Shown piece after piece: positions 8,697 through 17,200 of a stretch of DNA of 64,000 nt (its first letter is position 1; each line of letters begins with the position of its first letter). The notes beneath the pieces are model-generated. The model saw only the letters and a list, made by a program, of their open reading frames with translations, made no database searches and was not told where the DNA came from. Both the position numbers and the translations under genes were made by a program. The stretch is from Lachnospiraceae bacterium (GTDB lineage: Bacteria; Bacillota; Clostridia; Lachnospirales; Lachnospiraceae). The stretch spans positions 557,713-621,712 of the forward strand of contig JAKVNF010000004.1 in NCBI GenBank assembly GCA_022483465.1, in the 5' to 3' direction.

Positions 8697-8725
8697 ATCT
8701 TACCACGGCCGCCCGGGGCATGCAA
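8697..8725 (-). promoter_or_regulatory. Sigma-A type promoter of rpsF-ssb-rpsR
   Basis: Minus strand: -35 TTGCAT, 17-nt spacer, -10 TAAGAT. It lies in the gap between the sirtuin gene and rpsF, giving a leader of about 140 nt. Confidence 0.6.
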
Positions 8726-8761
8726 GCACATTTTGCATCTTTTTCAGAAATTTGTCCCCAC

Positions 8762-9496
8762 TTAGTCGCAGCTGCCCAGGACCTTGCCGATGGCATCGGA
8801 GATCACCAGGTCCGCCTGGGCATCCCGGGAGGTGGCGCCCTTGTTGATCAGGATCAGCTTGTTCCCGGTGTAATAGTCGATGAGGCCTGCTGCCGGGTAC
8901 ACCACCAGGGAGGTGCCGCCGATGATCAGGACATCGGCATTGCGGATCGCCGCGACGGCCCGGTTCAGGATGTCCATGTCCAGGCCCTCCTCGTAGAGGA
9001 CAACGTCCGGCTTCACCCGGCCGCCGCACTTCGGGCAGCGGGGCACGCCCTCCTGCTGCATCATGAACTCCGCGTCGTAGAAGGCGTGGCACCGCTCACA
9101 ATAATTGCGGTGCACGCTCCCATGGAGCTCTAAGACGTTCTTACTGCCCGCCGCCTGGTGGAGCCCGTCGATGTTCTGGGTGATCACCGCCTTGAGCTTG
9201 CCCTCCTGCTCCCACTGGGCGAGCTTTTTGTGCGCCGCGTTGGGCTTTGCATTGGCCCCGGGGATCAGGATCTTGTTCCGGTAGAAACGGAAGAACTCCT
9301 CCGGCCGGCTCTCGTAGAAGGTGTGGCTCAGGATCTCCTCCGGCGGGTAGTCGTACTGCTGGTGGTACAGGCCGTCCTGGCTTCGAAAATCCGGGATGCC
9401 GCTCTCCGTGGAGACCCCGGCCCCGCCAAAGAACACCACGTTGTCGGAGCCCCGGACGATCTCGTTCAGCTTCTGAATCTTCTCTTCGTTTGTCAT
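8762..9496 (-). CDS. NAD-dependent protein deacylase, sirtuin (Sir2/CobB family)
   Basis: Removes acyl groups from lysines using NAD+, releasing nicotinamide and O-acyl-ADP-ribose. Motifs: GAGVSTESGIPDFRS (NAD binding), TQNIDGLHQAAG, the catalytic His in LELHGSVH, and a zinc site C-x2-C...C-x2-C (CERC, CPKC). GTSLVVYPA binds the cofactor. Start at ATG 9496 (MTNEEKIQKL), with AGGAGG 8 nt upstream; 13 more codons are open upstream but lack a ribosome site. Monocistronic: the ilvE terminator lies just upstream. Confidence 0.93.
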   Translation of the reverse strand: MTNEEKIQKLNEIVRGSDNVVFFGGAGVSTESGIPDFRSQDGLYHQQYDYPPEEILSHTFYESRPEEFFRFYRNKILIPGANAKPNAAHKKLAQWEQEGKLKAVITQNIDGLHQAAGSKNVLELHGSVHRNYCERCHAFYDAEFMMQQEGVPRCPKCGGRVKPDVVLYEEGLDMDILNRAVAAIRNADVLIIGGTSLVVYPAAGLIDYYTGNKLILINKGATSRDAQADLVISDAIGKVLGSCD

Positions 9497-9530
9497 CTGC
9501 TTTCCCTCCTTCCACCTGCGTCCATTATAC

Positions 9531-9559
9531 AGCAAAAGTCCGGGCGCAAAGCCCGGACT
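9531..9559 (-). terminator. Intrinsic terminator of ilvE
   Basis: Minus strand AGTCCGGGC-TTTGC-GCCCGGACT followed by TTTTGC, 50 nt after the ilvE stop and before the sirtuin start. Confidence 0.85.
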
Positions 9560-9610
9560 CCTGTGTCTTCGCGGAAAATATCCCGCGCATTGATTTGAAT
9601 GGAAAGCGGA

Positions 9611-10648
9611 TCACTCGATCACGTGGATCCATCCCTCGGGTGCCTCGATCTCGCCCTCCTGGATTCCCAGGAGCGTGCTGCGCAGCTTCGACATCCAGGG
9701 GCCCATCTCCTCCATGCCGGAGGCGAAGGCGTAATCCGTGCCGTGGTCGTTGATCTTGCCGATGGGGCTGATGACGGCAGCGGTGCCGCAGAGGCCGCAC
9801 TCCTTGAACTCGCCGTCCTTGATCTCCTTCAGGTAGACCGGCCGCTCGTCGACCTTCATGCCCAGATAGTGCTCAGCCACATAGACCAGGCTTCTTCTGG
9901 TGATGGAAGGCAGGATGGAGTTGGACTTCGGAACAACCAGGGTGTCATCCTGTGCCACAAAGAGGATGTTGGCGCCGCCGGTCTCCTCGATCTTGGTTCT
10001 GGTGGCTGCATCCAGGTAGATGTTCTCGGCAAAGCCTGCCTGATGGGCCTCCACAATGGCCTCCAGGCTCATGGCGTAGTTCAGGCCCGCCTTGATGTTG
10101 CCGGTGCCGTGCGGTGCCGCGCGGTCATAGTCCGTGATCCGGACGTAGATCGGCTTTGCGCCGCCCTTGAAGTAAGGGCCCACGGGCGTGCAGAAAATGC
10201 GGAACTGATAGTCATCTGCGGGCTTGACGCCGATGACCGGGCTGATGCCGAAGACATAGGGGCGAAGGTACAGGGTTGCACCAGTGCCATAGGGCGGAAC
10301 CCAGGCATCATTTGCCTTGACCACCTGATGCACGGCATCCACGAACTGATCCACCGGAACCGGCGGGATCTCCAGTCTCTTGGCGGAATCGTACATTCTC
10401 TGTGCGTTCAGATCCGGGCGGAAGGTCACGATGTGGCCGTCCTTCGTGGTGTAGGCCTTCAGCCCCTCGAATACGGACTGAGAGTACTGCAGTACGGCAG
10501 CATCCTCGCTCATCACGATCTGATCGTCTTTGGTGAGGCCGCCCTCATCCCACGCGCCGTTGGCTGCCTTGTAATTGGCCACATACCGGTAATCGGTTTT
10601 CACATAGGCAAAGCTCAGGTTTGCCCAGTCGAGGTTTTTCTTTTCCAT
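9611..10648 (-). CDS. ilvE: Branched-chain amino acid aminotransferase
   Basis: PLP enzyme that interconverts Leu/Ile/Val and their 2-oxo acids with glutamate/2-oxoglutarate. Fold-type IV signature: SVFEGLKAY near residue 65, the PLP lysine in GNIKAGLNYA, and ETGGANILFV. Start at ATG 10648 (MEKKNLDWANLSFAY), 8 nt after GGAGG. A longer in-frame extension upstream has no family similarity. The 345-aa length fits. Own promoter and terminator indicate a single-gene unit. Confidence 0.94.
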   Translation of the reverse strand: MEKKNLDWANLSFAYVKTDYRYVANYKAANGAWDEGGLTKDDQIVMSEDAAVLQYSQSVFEGLKAYTTKDGHIVTFRPDLNAQRMYDSAKRLEIPPVPVDQFVDAVHQVVKANDAWVPPYGTGATLYLRPYVFGISPVIGVKPADDYQFRIFCTPVGPYFKGGAKPIYVRITDYDRAAPHGTGNIKAGLNYAMSLEAIVEAHQAGFAENIYLDAATRTKIEETGGANILFVAQDDTLVVPKSNSILPSITRRSLVYVAEHYLGMKVDERPVYLKEIKDGEFKECGLCGTAAVISPIGKINDHGTDYAFASGMEEMGPWMSKLRSTLLGIQEGEIEAPEGWIHVIE

Positions 10649-10697
10649 CGTATTTTCCTCCATCGAACGCCAGCTTCCTGGTTTTCTCCTGACGCCC

Positions 10698-10726
10698 ATT
10701 ATAGAACTGCCCGGCGGCATTTTCCA
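10698..10726 (-). promoter_or_regulatory. Promoter of ilvE
   Basis: Minus strand: -35 TGGAAA (4 of 6), 17-nt spacer, perfect -10 TATAAT, about 50 nt before the ilvE start codon. Confidence 0.6.
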
Positions 10727-10848
10727 TAGGGAAATGCTATGACAATTCCGGAATCTGCCCTGCCGCCGCGGCATTCTCTCGTCATTTTCCAAAATTATCA
10801 TACAAATAACGTATCATTTCCGGGCTACCATTGCTTCCCCTTGCTGTC

Positions 10849-11907
10849 TCAGGCTGTGATTCCCCTCTCGGCAAGGATCTTTTTCCCCCGGATCTTCCAG
10901 TGGACCTTCCGCACCAGACGGGGCGCTGTGGCAAACAGAAGCAGGTAGACCCTGTTTTTTGCCGTGAGGGCGGGGCACCGGAAGATGTCCCGAAGGTGCC
11001 CCCGAAGGTAGGCAACCGTCCCCCGGTAAAACGCGTTCTCCCTCGTCATGTCCGGGATCGGCACGTGGAGGAGGTAGTCGAGCCGCTCATAGAGGCCAAA
11101 GCGCCTTGCCGCCGGCCCAAGATCCGGAAAGCGAAGGACGAGGTTTTGCTCGCACCAGTCGGCGTGGCGGATGATGTCCACGTAGACCCGCGAGAACTTC
11201 GACGGGTTGTCGCTGATTCTCGTCACGGAGCCCGCCCGGTGCACCACCCGGTACCCCCGAAGGGGGAGCCGAAGGACCCCCTCCAGTCCTGTTCCCTCCT
11301 GCATGGCCGCCATCTCCATCAAAAGGCGGAAGTCCTCTCCCGTCGTCCCCTCGGGAAAGCGAAAGTCCCGGACAAAGGAGGCGGGCAGGAGCCCGGTGCA
11401 GAAGGAGGCGTCCCCGGTGTAGAGAAGAAGGCTCTCCGCAAAGTCCCGGGGCGTCACAAGCTCCCGCCGATCTGGCATGGGCACCACGTCCGGCAGGCGC
11501 TGTCCCGCCTCGTCCACCTCCTCCCGGCCGATCTGGACAAGATACCTCGTGATCTTCATCCGCTCCAGGGTCCTTGCCCCGTCCAGGAGTTTCTCATACA
11601 TGTCCGGGTAGATCAGATCGTCCGCGTCCACAAAGCCGATGTAGGTTCCCCGGGCGTTCGAGAGCCCCACGTTTCTTGCGCTGGAGGCGCCGCCGTTTTC
11701 CTTGTCAAAGGCCCGGATCCTGGGGTCCTCCTGTTCCAGCTTGTGGCAGATTTTGCCCGACGCGTCCTTCGAGCCGTCATTGACCAGCAGGATCTCCAGA
11801 TCCTGCACCGTCTGCTCCCGAATCGAGGCCACCGTCCGCTCCAGAAAGGGCGCCGCGTTGTAGACCGGGACGATGACGGAAAGGAGCGGCTGTTCTTCAT
11901 TACTCAT
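10849..11907 (-). CDS. Glycosyltransferase family 2
   Basis: Inverting GT-A enzyme that adds a sugar from a nucleotide-sugar donor, presumably to the lipid-linked repeat unit. LSVIVPVYNAAPFLERTVASI at the N-terminus and the DXD-type FVDADDLIYP at about residue 90 define the catalytic half; the C-terminal third is basic and may contact the membrane. The ATG at 11907 is chosen; a GTG two codons upstream directly abuts the ribosome site. It is the last gene of the exopolysaccharide operon. Donor and acceptor cannot be read from the sequence. Confidence 0.85.
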   Translation of the reverse strand: MSNEEQPLLSVIVPVYNAAPFLERTVASIREQTVQDLEILLVNDGSKDASGKICHKLEQEDPRIRAFDKENGGASSARNVGLSNARGTYIGFVDADDLIYPDMYEKLLDGARTLERMKITRYLVQIGREEVDEAGQRLPDVVPMPDRRELVTPRDFAESLLLYTGDASFCTGLLPASFVRDFRFPEGTTGEDFRLLMEMAAMQEGTGLEGVLRLPLRGYRVVHRAGSVTRISDNPSKFSRVYVDIIRHADWCEQNLVLRFPDLGPAARRFGLYERLDYLLHVPIPDMTRENAFYRGTVAYLRGHLRDIFRCPALTAKNRVYLLLFATAPRLVRKVHWKIRGKKILAERGITA

Positions 11908-11919
11908 GTGCACCTCTTC

Positions 11920-13095
11920 CTAGACCCGCACAAAGGGCTTCTCGCAGGGGTCCACTGAGGCGGGCCCTTCCGCGGGCGCCTTGGCAAGGCCCGCTCCCTC
12001 AAGGATCCCCTCCGAGACGGTAAGCAGGGCATCTGCCGCGTGCTCCGCATTCCAGAGCCCGGTGATCGTCTTCTCCGCATTCTCCCCGAGCCTTCGCACC
12101 AGCGCTTCGTCGTGGAGAAGGCGCCTTGTTTCCGCAAGGAGCTGTTCGTAGGAGCGGCTCTCATAGACAAGGCCGTTCTCCCCGTTTTGAATGAGAAACG
12201 GCACGGCCCCCGCCTCATTTCCCGCGAGCACCGCGCAGCCGCTGTTCATCGCCTCGTTGACGACGGCTCCCCAGCCCTCCCCGGCATCGCTGGTAAAGAG
12301 GTGGATATCAGCCCGCTCCATTTTTTCCCGCACCGTGTCGGGATCGGTGAGGCCAAGGAGCGTCACCTCCTGTTCAAGGCCCTCTTCTTTCAGGGTCTTT
12401 CGCGCCGCTTCCTCGCCCTCGCCGCCGCCAGCGATCGTTAAGTGGAAGTGCTCGCCCCCGCGCTTTAGATCCGCCGCAAGGCGCAGCACCTGCTCCGGGT
12501 GCTTGAAGTCCACAAAGCGGCCCGCCCAGATAAGTTCCGGAACGTCCCCCTTCCGGCTCCCCGCCTTGATCTTCTGCAGCGCTCCCGGCGCATAGTGCCG
12601 GCAGGGCGGGAAATACCCCCAGCGCAGCTTTTTTTCGGGGAAGGCGTGGATGATCCGAAAGTCCGAGCCCACATAGCCTCCGGCGCTTAAAAGGTAATAT
12701 GGCTTTTTGGCAAAGCGCGTGTACTGCCGGTACTTGGCGGCAAGGCCCCTTGGGGAGATGGCCCGCCACTGCCCGTCCTTGTAGAGGCGCTCCGAGACCC
12801 GAAAGGTCAGAAGGTCGGTGGTAAGAAGACGCTTCGTCACCAGATCCTCCGCCTCCGGCGCCCAGCCGGCAAGAAGGACCGTGCTGCCCAGGATGGCCTC
12901 TTTGGCCCGCTCCGGCTCTTCCGAAAGGCGGATCACGTAGGGCGGCCGCTCTCTCTTCCACCCCATCTTCTGCCGCTCGCTGTCCATCTCCTCGGTCTCA
13001 ATAAAGAGAAAGCGGTTTCCCGTCCTCTCTGCCATCGCATTGCAGAAGGGAATCTGATGGTGATTGATGTAATTTGACACAAAGGTGACGTCCAA
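11920..13095 (-). CDS. Glycosyltransferase family 4 (GT-B fold)
   Basis: Retaining GT-B glycosyltransferase. The N-terminal Rossmann half begins VTFVSNYINHHQIPF; the C-terminal half has ELIWAGRFVDFKHPEQVLRLA, the donor loop and the E-x7-E motif in GEGWGAVVNEAMNSGCAVLAG. The start is a TTG at 13095 preceded by GGGGGAGAG; no ATG is available before the conserved N-terminus. Follows the next GT4 gene after 21 nt. It presumably extends the repeat unit; sugar specificity is unknown. Confidence 0.85.
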   Translation of the reverse strand: MDVTFVSNYINHHQIPFCNAMAERTGNRFLFIETEEMDSERQKMGWKRERPPYVIRLSEEPERAKEAILGSTVLLAGWAPEAEDLVTKRLLTTDLLTFRVSERLYKDGQWRAISPRGLAAKYRQYTRFAKKPYYLLSAGGYVGSDFRIIHAFPEKKLRWGYFPPCRHYAPGALQKIKAGSRKGDVPELIWAGRFVDFKHPEQVLRLAADLKRGGEHFHLTIAGGGEGEEAARKTLKEEGLEQEVTLLGLTDPDTVREKMERADIHLFTSDAGEGWGAVVNEAMNSGCAVLAGNEAGAVPFLIQNGENGLVYESRSYEQLLAETRRLLHDEALVRRLGENAEKTITGLWNAEHAADALLTVSEGILEGAGLAKAPAEGPASVDPCEKPFVRV

Positions 13096-13116
13096 GGTCT
13101 CTCTCCCCCGCGAGGT

Positions 13117-14445
13117 CTACGCCCCGCAGATGCTCCGGTAGATCTCCAGCATTCTCCTGTAGTTGGTGTCCGGGTTGTGCCGGATCTTCGCCCGCTGCGC
13201 CGCGTTCCGGCCAAGGAGGGCGGCCATTCCGCTGTCATAGAGGATGGTCTCCACGCCCTCTGCCAGCTCTCCGGTGCGGCCGGCGGGGAAGAGGATCCCC
13301 TCCTCCCCGTCCAGCACGAGGTCCCCGATGCCGCCGACCTTGGAGGCCACCACCGGCACGCCAAGGAGCATCGCCTCGCACAGGGAGTTGGGGGAGTTCT
13401 CCACCGCCGAGGGGCAGACAAAGACGTTGCAGCGAAGGTACTGCTCCTTCATCTGCTCCGCTGAGAGCTTCCCCAGCATGATCACCCTGCCCTGCAGGTG
13501 GTTCCTGCGGATGAGGCTCTTTAAGTACAGCCCGTAGGAGCTGATCCAGAGGGGCTCCGGGACGCGCTTTCTCTCTCCCGGCACCTCGCCGATGATGGAG
13601 TTGCCCGCAACGCACACCTTCGCCTCCGGGAACTTCTCCAAAATCTGCGGCATGGCCTCCAGCAGGTAGTGAAAGCCCTTCAGGGGATAGTCCCCCTGGC
13701 TCAGAAAGATCCGGCCGGGCTCCATCTGCTGCGGGTCCCAGGCCCCGGTGTAGAACGGGGTCCGCATAGTCTCGTTCATCTTGTGGTAGACAGCATCCGG
13801 GTTGATCTCCCCGGTGCGCTCCCGGTCAAAGGAGGTCCGCCCCGTGATGTGGGCCGTGTGGTGGAGCGCATGCTCCTCGCGCCTTGCCCGGATCTGAAAC
13901 TTGTGCTGCTGCTGTTCCAGGGAGTCCTTCCGGTACCAGTCCCGGAAGGTCACCCGCTTCTGCACCCGATAGGGGAGGTCTGCCATGTAGGCCTCGGCGA
14001 TCGTGCAGCAAAGGCCCTGGATGCCGATCAGCGTCCGCTCCGGCTCCCGGAAGGAGCGCACCATCGCCAGGGTGTGGGGGAACTCGGTGCCGAAGATGTG
14101 CACCATGTCCGGCTGAAAGTCCTCCAGAATCTGCTGAAAGCGGGTCTCCAGGTTCCGGTCATAGATCTCCGGGGCATTCAGGTTCTCGAGAAAGCCAAAG
14201 AAGCGCACGGACCCGCCCGCGCCGGGATCCCCGAAGTCCGACACCGGGTAGGAGAGATTCACGTTCCCCACCTGCTCCGGCACCGGGCAGGCGACCCCCA
14301 GCTCCACCAGGTTCTCCCCGTTTCCGGGCTCCCGGATGAGGCGCGCAAAGCTCCCCGAGAGCCACCCCTCCCGGTTGGAATAGGGCAGCCCCATCTTTTC
14401 CGCAAAGGCGGGGAGCATGATGTTGCAAAGCCATAGCACTCTCAT
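13117..14445 (-). CDS. Glycosyltransferase family 4 (GT-B fold)
   Basis: A 442-aa GT-B enzyme. N-terminus MRVLWLCNIMLPAFAEKMG; the C-terminal Rossmann half includes FLSQGDYPLKGFHYLLEAMPQIL, VIMLGKLSAEQM and the E-x7-E element ENSPNSLCEAMLLGVPVVAS. Its ATG overlaps the stop of the upstream GT2 gene by 4 nt (ATGA), indicating translational coupling. The role is sugar addition in exopolysaccharide assembly; substrate unknown. Confidence 0.86.
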   Translation of the reverse strand: MRVLWLCNIMLPAFAEKMGLPYSNREGWLSGSFARLIREPGNGENLVELGVACPVPEQVGNVNLSYPVSDFGDPGAGGSVRFFGFLENLNAPEIYDRNLETRFQQILEDFQPDMVHIFGTEFPHTLAMVRSFREPERTLIGIQGLCCTIAEAYMADLPYRVQKRVTFRDWYRKDSLEQQQHKFQIRARREEHALHHTAHITGRTSFDRERTGEINPDAVYHKMNETMRTPFYTGAWDPQQMEPGRIFLSQGDYPLKGFHYLLEAMPQILEKFPEAKVCVAGNSIIGEVPGERKRVPEPLWISSYGLYLKSLIRRNHLQGRVIMLGKLSAEQMKEQYLRCNVFVCPSAVENSPNSLCEAMLLGVPVVASKVGGIGDLVLDGEEGILFPAGRTGELAEGVETILYDSGMAALLGRNAAQRAKIRHNPDTNYRRMLEIYRSICGA

Positions 14446-15266
14446 TGGGATTTCGATCCGTGTCCTCTCCTGATCTGATATACCGCGTTCTTGACCGCGT
14501 CATAGGCGGCCGCGGTGTGTTTTCCGCCGGCAAGCTTCTCCCGCAAGGGCTGCAGGGAGACGACGAGGTACGCCCGGTAGCAGAATAGCTCCCGCCGGGT
14601 AAAGTACTTCTCGGTGATCTCCCGGTGCTCCTTCGCAGAGAGCGCCCTGCCCTTTTCCGTCTCCGAGTACCCGCCGCCCTCGTAGTCCGCGATGACAAGG
14701 GGCAGGCCATAGGTCCCGGCCCCCTCCCGCAGCACCGCGTACAGAAAGTGCTCGTAGTCCGCCCGGACCCGGTACCTGGTGTCAAAGGCCCGCGCGGCAA
14801 AGAGGTTTCTGGTATAGAAGCAGGCCTGGTGGCAGGGCAGATACCGGTACATCGCAAAGTGGGTCATCTTCGGGTTTGCCGCCACCCGCTGACCGGTGCG
14901 CCGCTCAATGACGTCCCCATACAGGATCGCCCGCTCCCCCGCATGGGGGAGCGCCGCCTCGTGGACGGCGGACAGGACCTTCTCATCGTGCAGAAGGTCT
15001 CCGCAGTTTAAAAAGTAGATGAACTCGCCCTGGGCGCAGGCGAGGGCCTCGTTCATCCCGTCATAGATGCCCGCATCCTTCCGGCAGATCAGCCGGATGC
15101 GGGGGTCGGCGAGAACCGTCTCCAGGGAGCCGTCCGTCGACCCCGCGTCCTTGATGAGGATCTCCAGATCCCCGAAGGTCTGCTGCAGGATGCTCGCAAC
15201 CGTCTTTTGGAGTTTGTCTCCGGCATTGCGGCTCACCACAATGACGGAAAAAAATGGTGTGTTCAT
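14442..15266 (-). CDS. Glycosyltransferase family 2 (WcaA-like)
   Basis: A short 274-aa GT-A enzyme: FFSVIVVSRNAGDKLQKTVASIL, then KDAGSTDGS and KDAGIYDGMNEALACAQGEFIYFLNCGD, which is the usual pattern of small GT2 enzymes that act early on polyprenyl-linked sugars. It lies 9 nt after the EpsG-like polymerase and overlaps the following GT4 by 4 nt. Confidence 0.86.
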   Translation of the reverse strand: MNTPFFSVIVVSRNAGDKLQKTVASILQQTFGDLEILIKDAGSTDGSLETVLADPRIRLICRKDAGIYDGMNEALACAQGEFIYFLNCGDLLHDEKVLSAVHEAALPHAGERAILYGDVIERRTGQRVAANPKMTHFAMYRYLPCHQACFYTRNLFAARAFDTRYRVRADYEHFLYAVLREGAGTYGLPLVIADYEGGGYSETEKGRALSAKEHREITEKYFTRRELFCYRAYLVVSLQPLREKLAGGKHTAAAYDAVKNAVYQIRRGHGSKSQ

Positions 15267-15275
15267 TCCAACATC

Positions 15276-16418
15276 TCACTCAATGCTCCGGGATGGCGTC
15301 TCCGGCAGATCGTGGAACAGAAAGCTCCGGTAGGGAAGAATCCGGATCGTGCTGTCGGTTGCCCGGTGCAGGAACCACAAAAACATCAACACCGCCGCCA
15401 GGATCACCAGCGCGGTCAGCGCCTTCCGGGTCCTCGCCCGGCTCTCTGGGATCTGCCGAAGGAGGGCGGGGACGAGGAAGATCTGGGTCGTCACCAGGTA
15501 GTAGGCGATCCGCGAGAGCTCCGGGACGAAGGAGGCAAAGACATACAGGTACAGCGAGAGGAGATTTGCCTGGTACCAGAACCGCTCCTTTCCGGCGAGC
15601 TTTCTCGGGGACGTCCCCGCAAGGTGAAAGACGTACCAGGAAAGAAAAAGCAGCACCAGACACCTTGCGATGTTGGGCCAGCTGATACTCCCCCCGGCCG
15701 CCAGGATGTCGGTGTCCTCATAGGAGGGATAGAGCTTTACGATCAGGGCCATCCAGCGGCTCTGGGTTACATAGACAAAGGCCCCCAGGGCGGCGAGAAG
15801 TCCCAGCTGCCAGCGCTTCCAGGCAACGGCCGCCATCGGGTAGAGCAAAAAGACCACCAGCACCGACTTGTGGAAGGACGCCGCGGCAAGGACCGTGAGC
15901 ACGAACCAGAGGTACTCCCTGCGGAAGAAGAATCGCAGGGAAAACACCGCGGCCGCCAGCGCAAAGTAGTACCGGACCGTGTTGTAGGTCTGGAAGTAGC
16001 AGCCCGACATCATGAAGAGGAAGAAGGCAAGGCCAAAGTCCTCCCCAGCCTCGTCCCGGATGGCGAGCAAAAACAACAGGATCGTAAAGAGCGCAAAGAG
16101 GGCAAACACCAGCAGATAGTTCTCGTACCCGCACAGGCCGTAGATCAGCTTCACAAAGGCGTTGAAGCCCGGCTCCGTCGGGACATAGGCATCCACCGAG
16201 GCGAGGTGAAAGAACTCCACGTAGCGCATGTAGTCATTTCCCGTCGCCTGCCGGAGCGCCGAGGGGACAAAGAGAACCAGAAACAGGAGCAGAAAGAGCC
16301 CCTTCTGCGCCTGTCTTCCCCGGGAATGGCTCCCCAGAGGGCCGGACTTCCCATCCAGCACCCCGATCGTATGCGCCAGCAGCACCGAGACCGCGGCGAT
16401 TGCGCCATAGAGTATCAC
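15276..16418 (-). CDS. EpsG-type polysaccharide polymerase (Wzy analogue), multi-pass membrane protein
   Basis: Predicted to join lipid-linked repeat units outside the membrane. About ten hydrophobic segments are visible (ILYGAIAAVSVLLAHTIGVL, GLFLLLFLVLFVPSALRQ, YLLVFALFALFTILLFLLA and others). The segment RQATGNDYMRYVEFF and YNTVRYYFALAAAVFSLRFF match the EpsG family pattern. Start assigned to GTG 16418, which overlaps the stop of the upstream GT2 (GTGA); an upstream in-frame extension would run back through that gene. No other polymerase is present in the operon, which supports the role. Confidence 0.8.
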   Translation of the reverse strand: MILYGAIAAVSVLLAHTIGVLDGKSGPLGSHSRGRQAQKGLFLLLFLVLFVPSALRQATGNDYMRYVEFFHLASVDAYVPTEPGFNAFVKLIYGLCGYENYLLVFALFALFTILLFLLAIRDEAGEDFGLAFFLFMMSGCYFQTYNTVRYYFALAAAVFSLRFFFRREYLWFVLTVLAAASFHKSVLVVFLLYPMAAVAWKRWQLGLLAALGAFVYVTQSRWMALIVKLYPSYEDTDILAAGGSISWPNIARCLVLLFLSWYVFHLAGTSPRKLAGKERFWYQANLLSLYLYVFASFVPELSRIAYYLVTTQIFLVPALLRQIPESRARTRKALTALVILAAVLMFLWFLHRATDSTIRILPYRSFLFHDLPETPSRSIE

Positions 16419-17200
16419 GCTTCCCGTATCCCCCGTTTCATCAGCTGATAGGCCTTCTTCACCGGGATCTGCCGGCACATCTTATCCCGCTTGGCGAGAA
16501 GAAACCGCAGCGCAAAGGGCTTTGCCAGCACCCCGTAGAGATGGTGGTACAGGGCGCCCCGGTCGTAGAAAAACTTCTCGTTGTACCCGGTAAACCAGGT
16601 GGAGGCCTCCCCGTTCTCCCGGTTCTTCTCGTGTCCGATCGTGACGGGCACCGCCAGGATCCGAAGGCCCTTCTTCAGGCAGTCGTGCAAAAACAGGGAG
16701 TCCTCCCCGTTGGAGTACTTCGCCCCGCCCCCAAAGAGGAGGGAGAACCAGATGTTGGCCCGCCGGATGCTCGAGAGCCGGCAGCACAGGGCATAGGTGG
16801 GGTAGCGGCCGTAGTTGTACCAGCGCACCCGCTTCACCTTCGTGTTCTCGTAGGTGCGCCGCGACTTCTCTGCGGTCACGTTGAAGACCAGGATGTCCTC
16901 CTTCGGGTATTTTTCAAAGGCGGAGAGGACCTTCTGCTCGTAGTCGTCATCGTAGATGATGTCGTCGTCCGCAAGCAAAACCAGGTCTCCCCGGGCGCGC
17001 ATCAGCGCGTTGTTCCGGTTGAGACCCACGCCCCGCTCGGCAAAGGCAAAGGAGCGGACCGTGTGCCCGCGCCTGGTGAACTCCTTGAAGGCCACCTCCT
17101 GGCACTGGTTGCAGATCACCGCATCCGTGGAGATGTTCATGTGCTCTGCCAGCATGATGTCATTTTCCTGCACTGCGGCAATCAGAACTTCAAGTGTCAT
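16415..17200 (-). CDS. Glycosyltransferase family 2-like
   Basis: A 261-aa GT-A type protein. VLIAAVQENDIMLAEHMNI starts the fold, GVGLNRNNALMRARGDLVLLADDDIIYDDD contains the metal-binding DDD, and GGAKYSNGEDSLFLHDCLKKG is the acceptor-side motif found in several capsule glycosyltransferases. Its ATG overlaps the chain-length gene by 4 nt. Specificity is unknown. Confidence 0.82.
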   Translation of the reverse strand: MTLEVLIAAVQENDIMLAEHMNISTDAVICNQCQEVAFKEFTRRGHTVRSFAFAERGVGLNRNNALMRARGDLVLLADDDIIYDDDYEQKVLSAFEKYPKEDILVFNVTAEKSRRTYENTKVKRVRWYNYGRYPTYALCCRLSSIRRANIWFSLLFGGGAKYSNGEDSLFLHDCLKKGLRILAVPVTIGHEKNRENGEASTWFTGYNEKFFYDRGALYHHLYGVLAKPFALRFLLAKRDKMCRQIPVKKAYQLMKRGIREA